From positions 186,001 through 250,000 of the forward strand of contig NZ_BAZK01000005.1 of NCBI RefSeq assembly GCF_001310815.1: 64,000 nucleotides of DNA, written 5' to 3'. The DNA is from Pseudovibrio denitrificans JCM 12308 (GTDB taxonomy: Bacteria; Pseudomonadota; Alphaproteobacteria; Rhizobiales; Stappiaceae). A program made the translations under genes and the position numbers. Positions 63,256-64,000 of this stretch are shown here, one piece after another. How positions within the stretch are numbered: position 1 is the stretch's first letter; each line of letters begins with the position of its first letter. The notes below the pieces were generated by a model. The model did no database searches. It saw nothing but the letters and a program-made list of their open reading frames with translations, and was not told the origin of the DNA.

Positions 63256-64000
63256 TATGTCTGCGCAAATGAATCTTGCAGTACCCATGGATAGGAACGA
63301 AGCTGAGCCGTCCGAGCCAACAGCATGGTGGCTTCGCGTTGTTGGGCGTGACTGGCTGGCACCCTTTGTTTTGCTGGTTGTGTGTTTATGCCTTTATCTA
63401 CCGGGTCTGACGTCTGTTCCACCCTTGGACCGTGATGAGCCTCGCTTCGCGCAGGCTTCAAAGCAAATGATGGAGACGGGCAATTATGTATCCATTCATT
63501 TTCAGGAGCTTGCGCGCAACAAGAAGCCCATAGGCATCTATTGGGCTCAGGTGGGTGTGGCAAAGCTTTTGGGATATGGAGAAAGCGCACCAATCTGGGT
63601 TTATCGAGTGCCCTCCGTTCTTGGGGCGATAGCCGCAGTCTTACTGAGTTACTGGATTGCGCGAGCCTTTTTCAGGGAACAGGAGAGTTTTATCGCGGCG
63701 TTGCTGGTCGCACTTGCTCTCATTTTGAATGTTGAAGCACATTTAGCGAAAACGGATGCAGTGCTGCTGGCCTGTGTGATGCTCTCGCAAGGTGCGATGG
63801 CGCGGATATGGGTTGCTCAGCAACGACCAGCGGTGTGGTCTTCGGCTTTGCTTTTCTGGTTGGGACTAGCGCTGGGCACTCTGATCAAAGGTCCGATCAT
63901 TCTCATGGTCAGCGGGTTGACGGTCTTGTCTTTATGTCTCTGGGAACGAAAGGTTTTCTGGCTAAGAGGGCTTGCGCCGATTACGGGGTTACTGCTGTTT
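63256..64000 (+). CDS. ArnT/PMT-type glycosyltransferase, N-terminal part
   Basis: The first 248 codons of a membrane glycosyltransferase of the PMT/ArnT (GT39/GT83) class; the rest lies beyond the window. After a short cytoplasmic start and a first helix (APFVLLVVCLCLYLPGL) comes the periplasmic catalytic loop PPLDRDEPRFAQASKQMMET with the DE pair, then KKPIGIYWAQVGVAKLLGYG. Further helices follow with LAKTDAVLLACVMLSQGAM and GTLIKGPIILMVSGL. Such enzymes move a sugar from undecaprenyl phosphate to lipid A or another periplasmic acceptor. ATG 63256 has AGGGCGG just upstream. Confidence 0.9.

Noticed and set aside
1..64000. CRISPR arrays, insertion sequences, integrases, rRNA genes and replication origins
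   Set aside because: None were seen: no regularly spaced repeats, transposase or integrase motifs, or rRNA sequence in the window.

Overview
The window looks like chromosomal DNA of a marine-type alphaproteobacterium of the order Rhizobiales/Hyphomicrobiales, plausibly Pseudovibrio or another member of the Stappiaceae. The case rests on gene order and content: glyA-nrdR-ribD-ribE-ribH-nusB-thiL, a K+-independent proton-pumping pyrophosphatase, bamE / ubiquinol-cytochrome c chaperone / DUF177 / plsX / fabH / ihfA / merR, aminotransferase-hom-glpX-recJ, class I phaC, and an intergenic repeat of the type common in Rhizobiales. The genus is inference, not proof.

Layout. 1-5020: glyA end, nrdR and the riboflavin / nusB / thiL operon. 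5064-9168: two tandem mini membrane proteins, a frameshifted MFS transporter and hppA. 9247-13057 (minus): OprB-type porin, thioesterase, a doubled RclC/DUF417 protein and a BamE lipoprotein. 13176-17704 (plus): respiratory chaperone, DUF177, plsX, fabH, ihfA, MerR regulator. 17771-21401: Lrp/AsnC regulator divergent from a 1020-residue kinase / M23 / PLP-enzyme fusion. 21660-23809: a small phage-like or gene-transfer-agent-like module (MazG-like, DUF2793 tail protein, GH108 lysis enzyme) ending at tRNA-Pro(GGG). 23949-33802: exopolysaccharide cluster. 33818-43912: heme A synthase, metY, assorted metabolic genes, a DJ-1/GlxA pair, and a secreted metallopeptidase plus leucine-rich-repeat cassette. 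44199-50264: membrane protein, rplM-rpsI, FkbM methyltransferase, phaC, lipoprotein. 50584-57551: aminotransferase-hom-glpX, recJ and three GNAT acetyltransferases. 58330-64000: Ntn hydrolase, DUF423, M3 oligopeptidase, CAP lipoprotein, and the start of an ArnT/PMT-type glycosyltransferase.

How the genes work together. The first block makes riboflavin and thiamine diphosphate cofactors alongside nusB. The plsX-fabH block starts phospholipid and fatty-acid synthesis. The 23949-33802 block holds an initiating sugar transferase, a glycosyltransferase, a Wzy/ligase, an export lipoprotein, a Wzc-like co-polymerase, a GNAT and a deacetylase: most of a Wzx/Wzy pathway, with no flippase in view.

A striking property of this sequence is that ten genes, including fabH, ribE and recJ, are broken by 15 frameshifts, and 13 of these are repaired by restoring one G or C next to an identical base. 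I read most as base-calling or assembly errors rather than pseudogenes, so proteins given for those genes are reconstructions. The most unusual items are the triple-domain fusion, the peptidase-LRR cassette, the phage/GTA-like lysis module behind tandem terminators, the duplicated RclC protein and the Wzc-like protein with a kinase domain lacking its nucleotide-binding loop.
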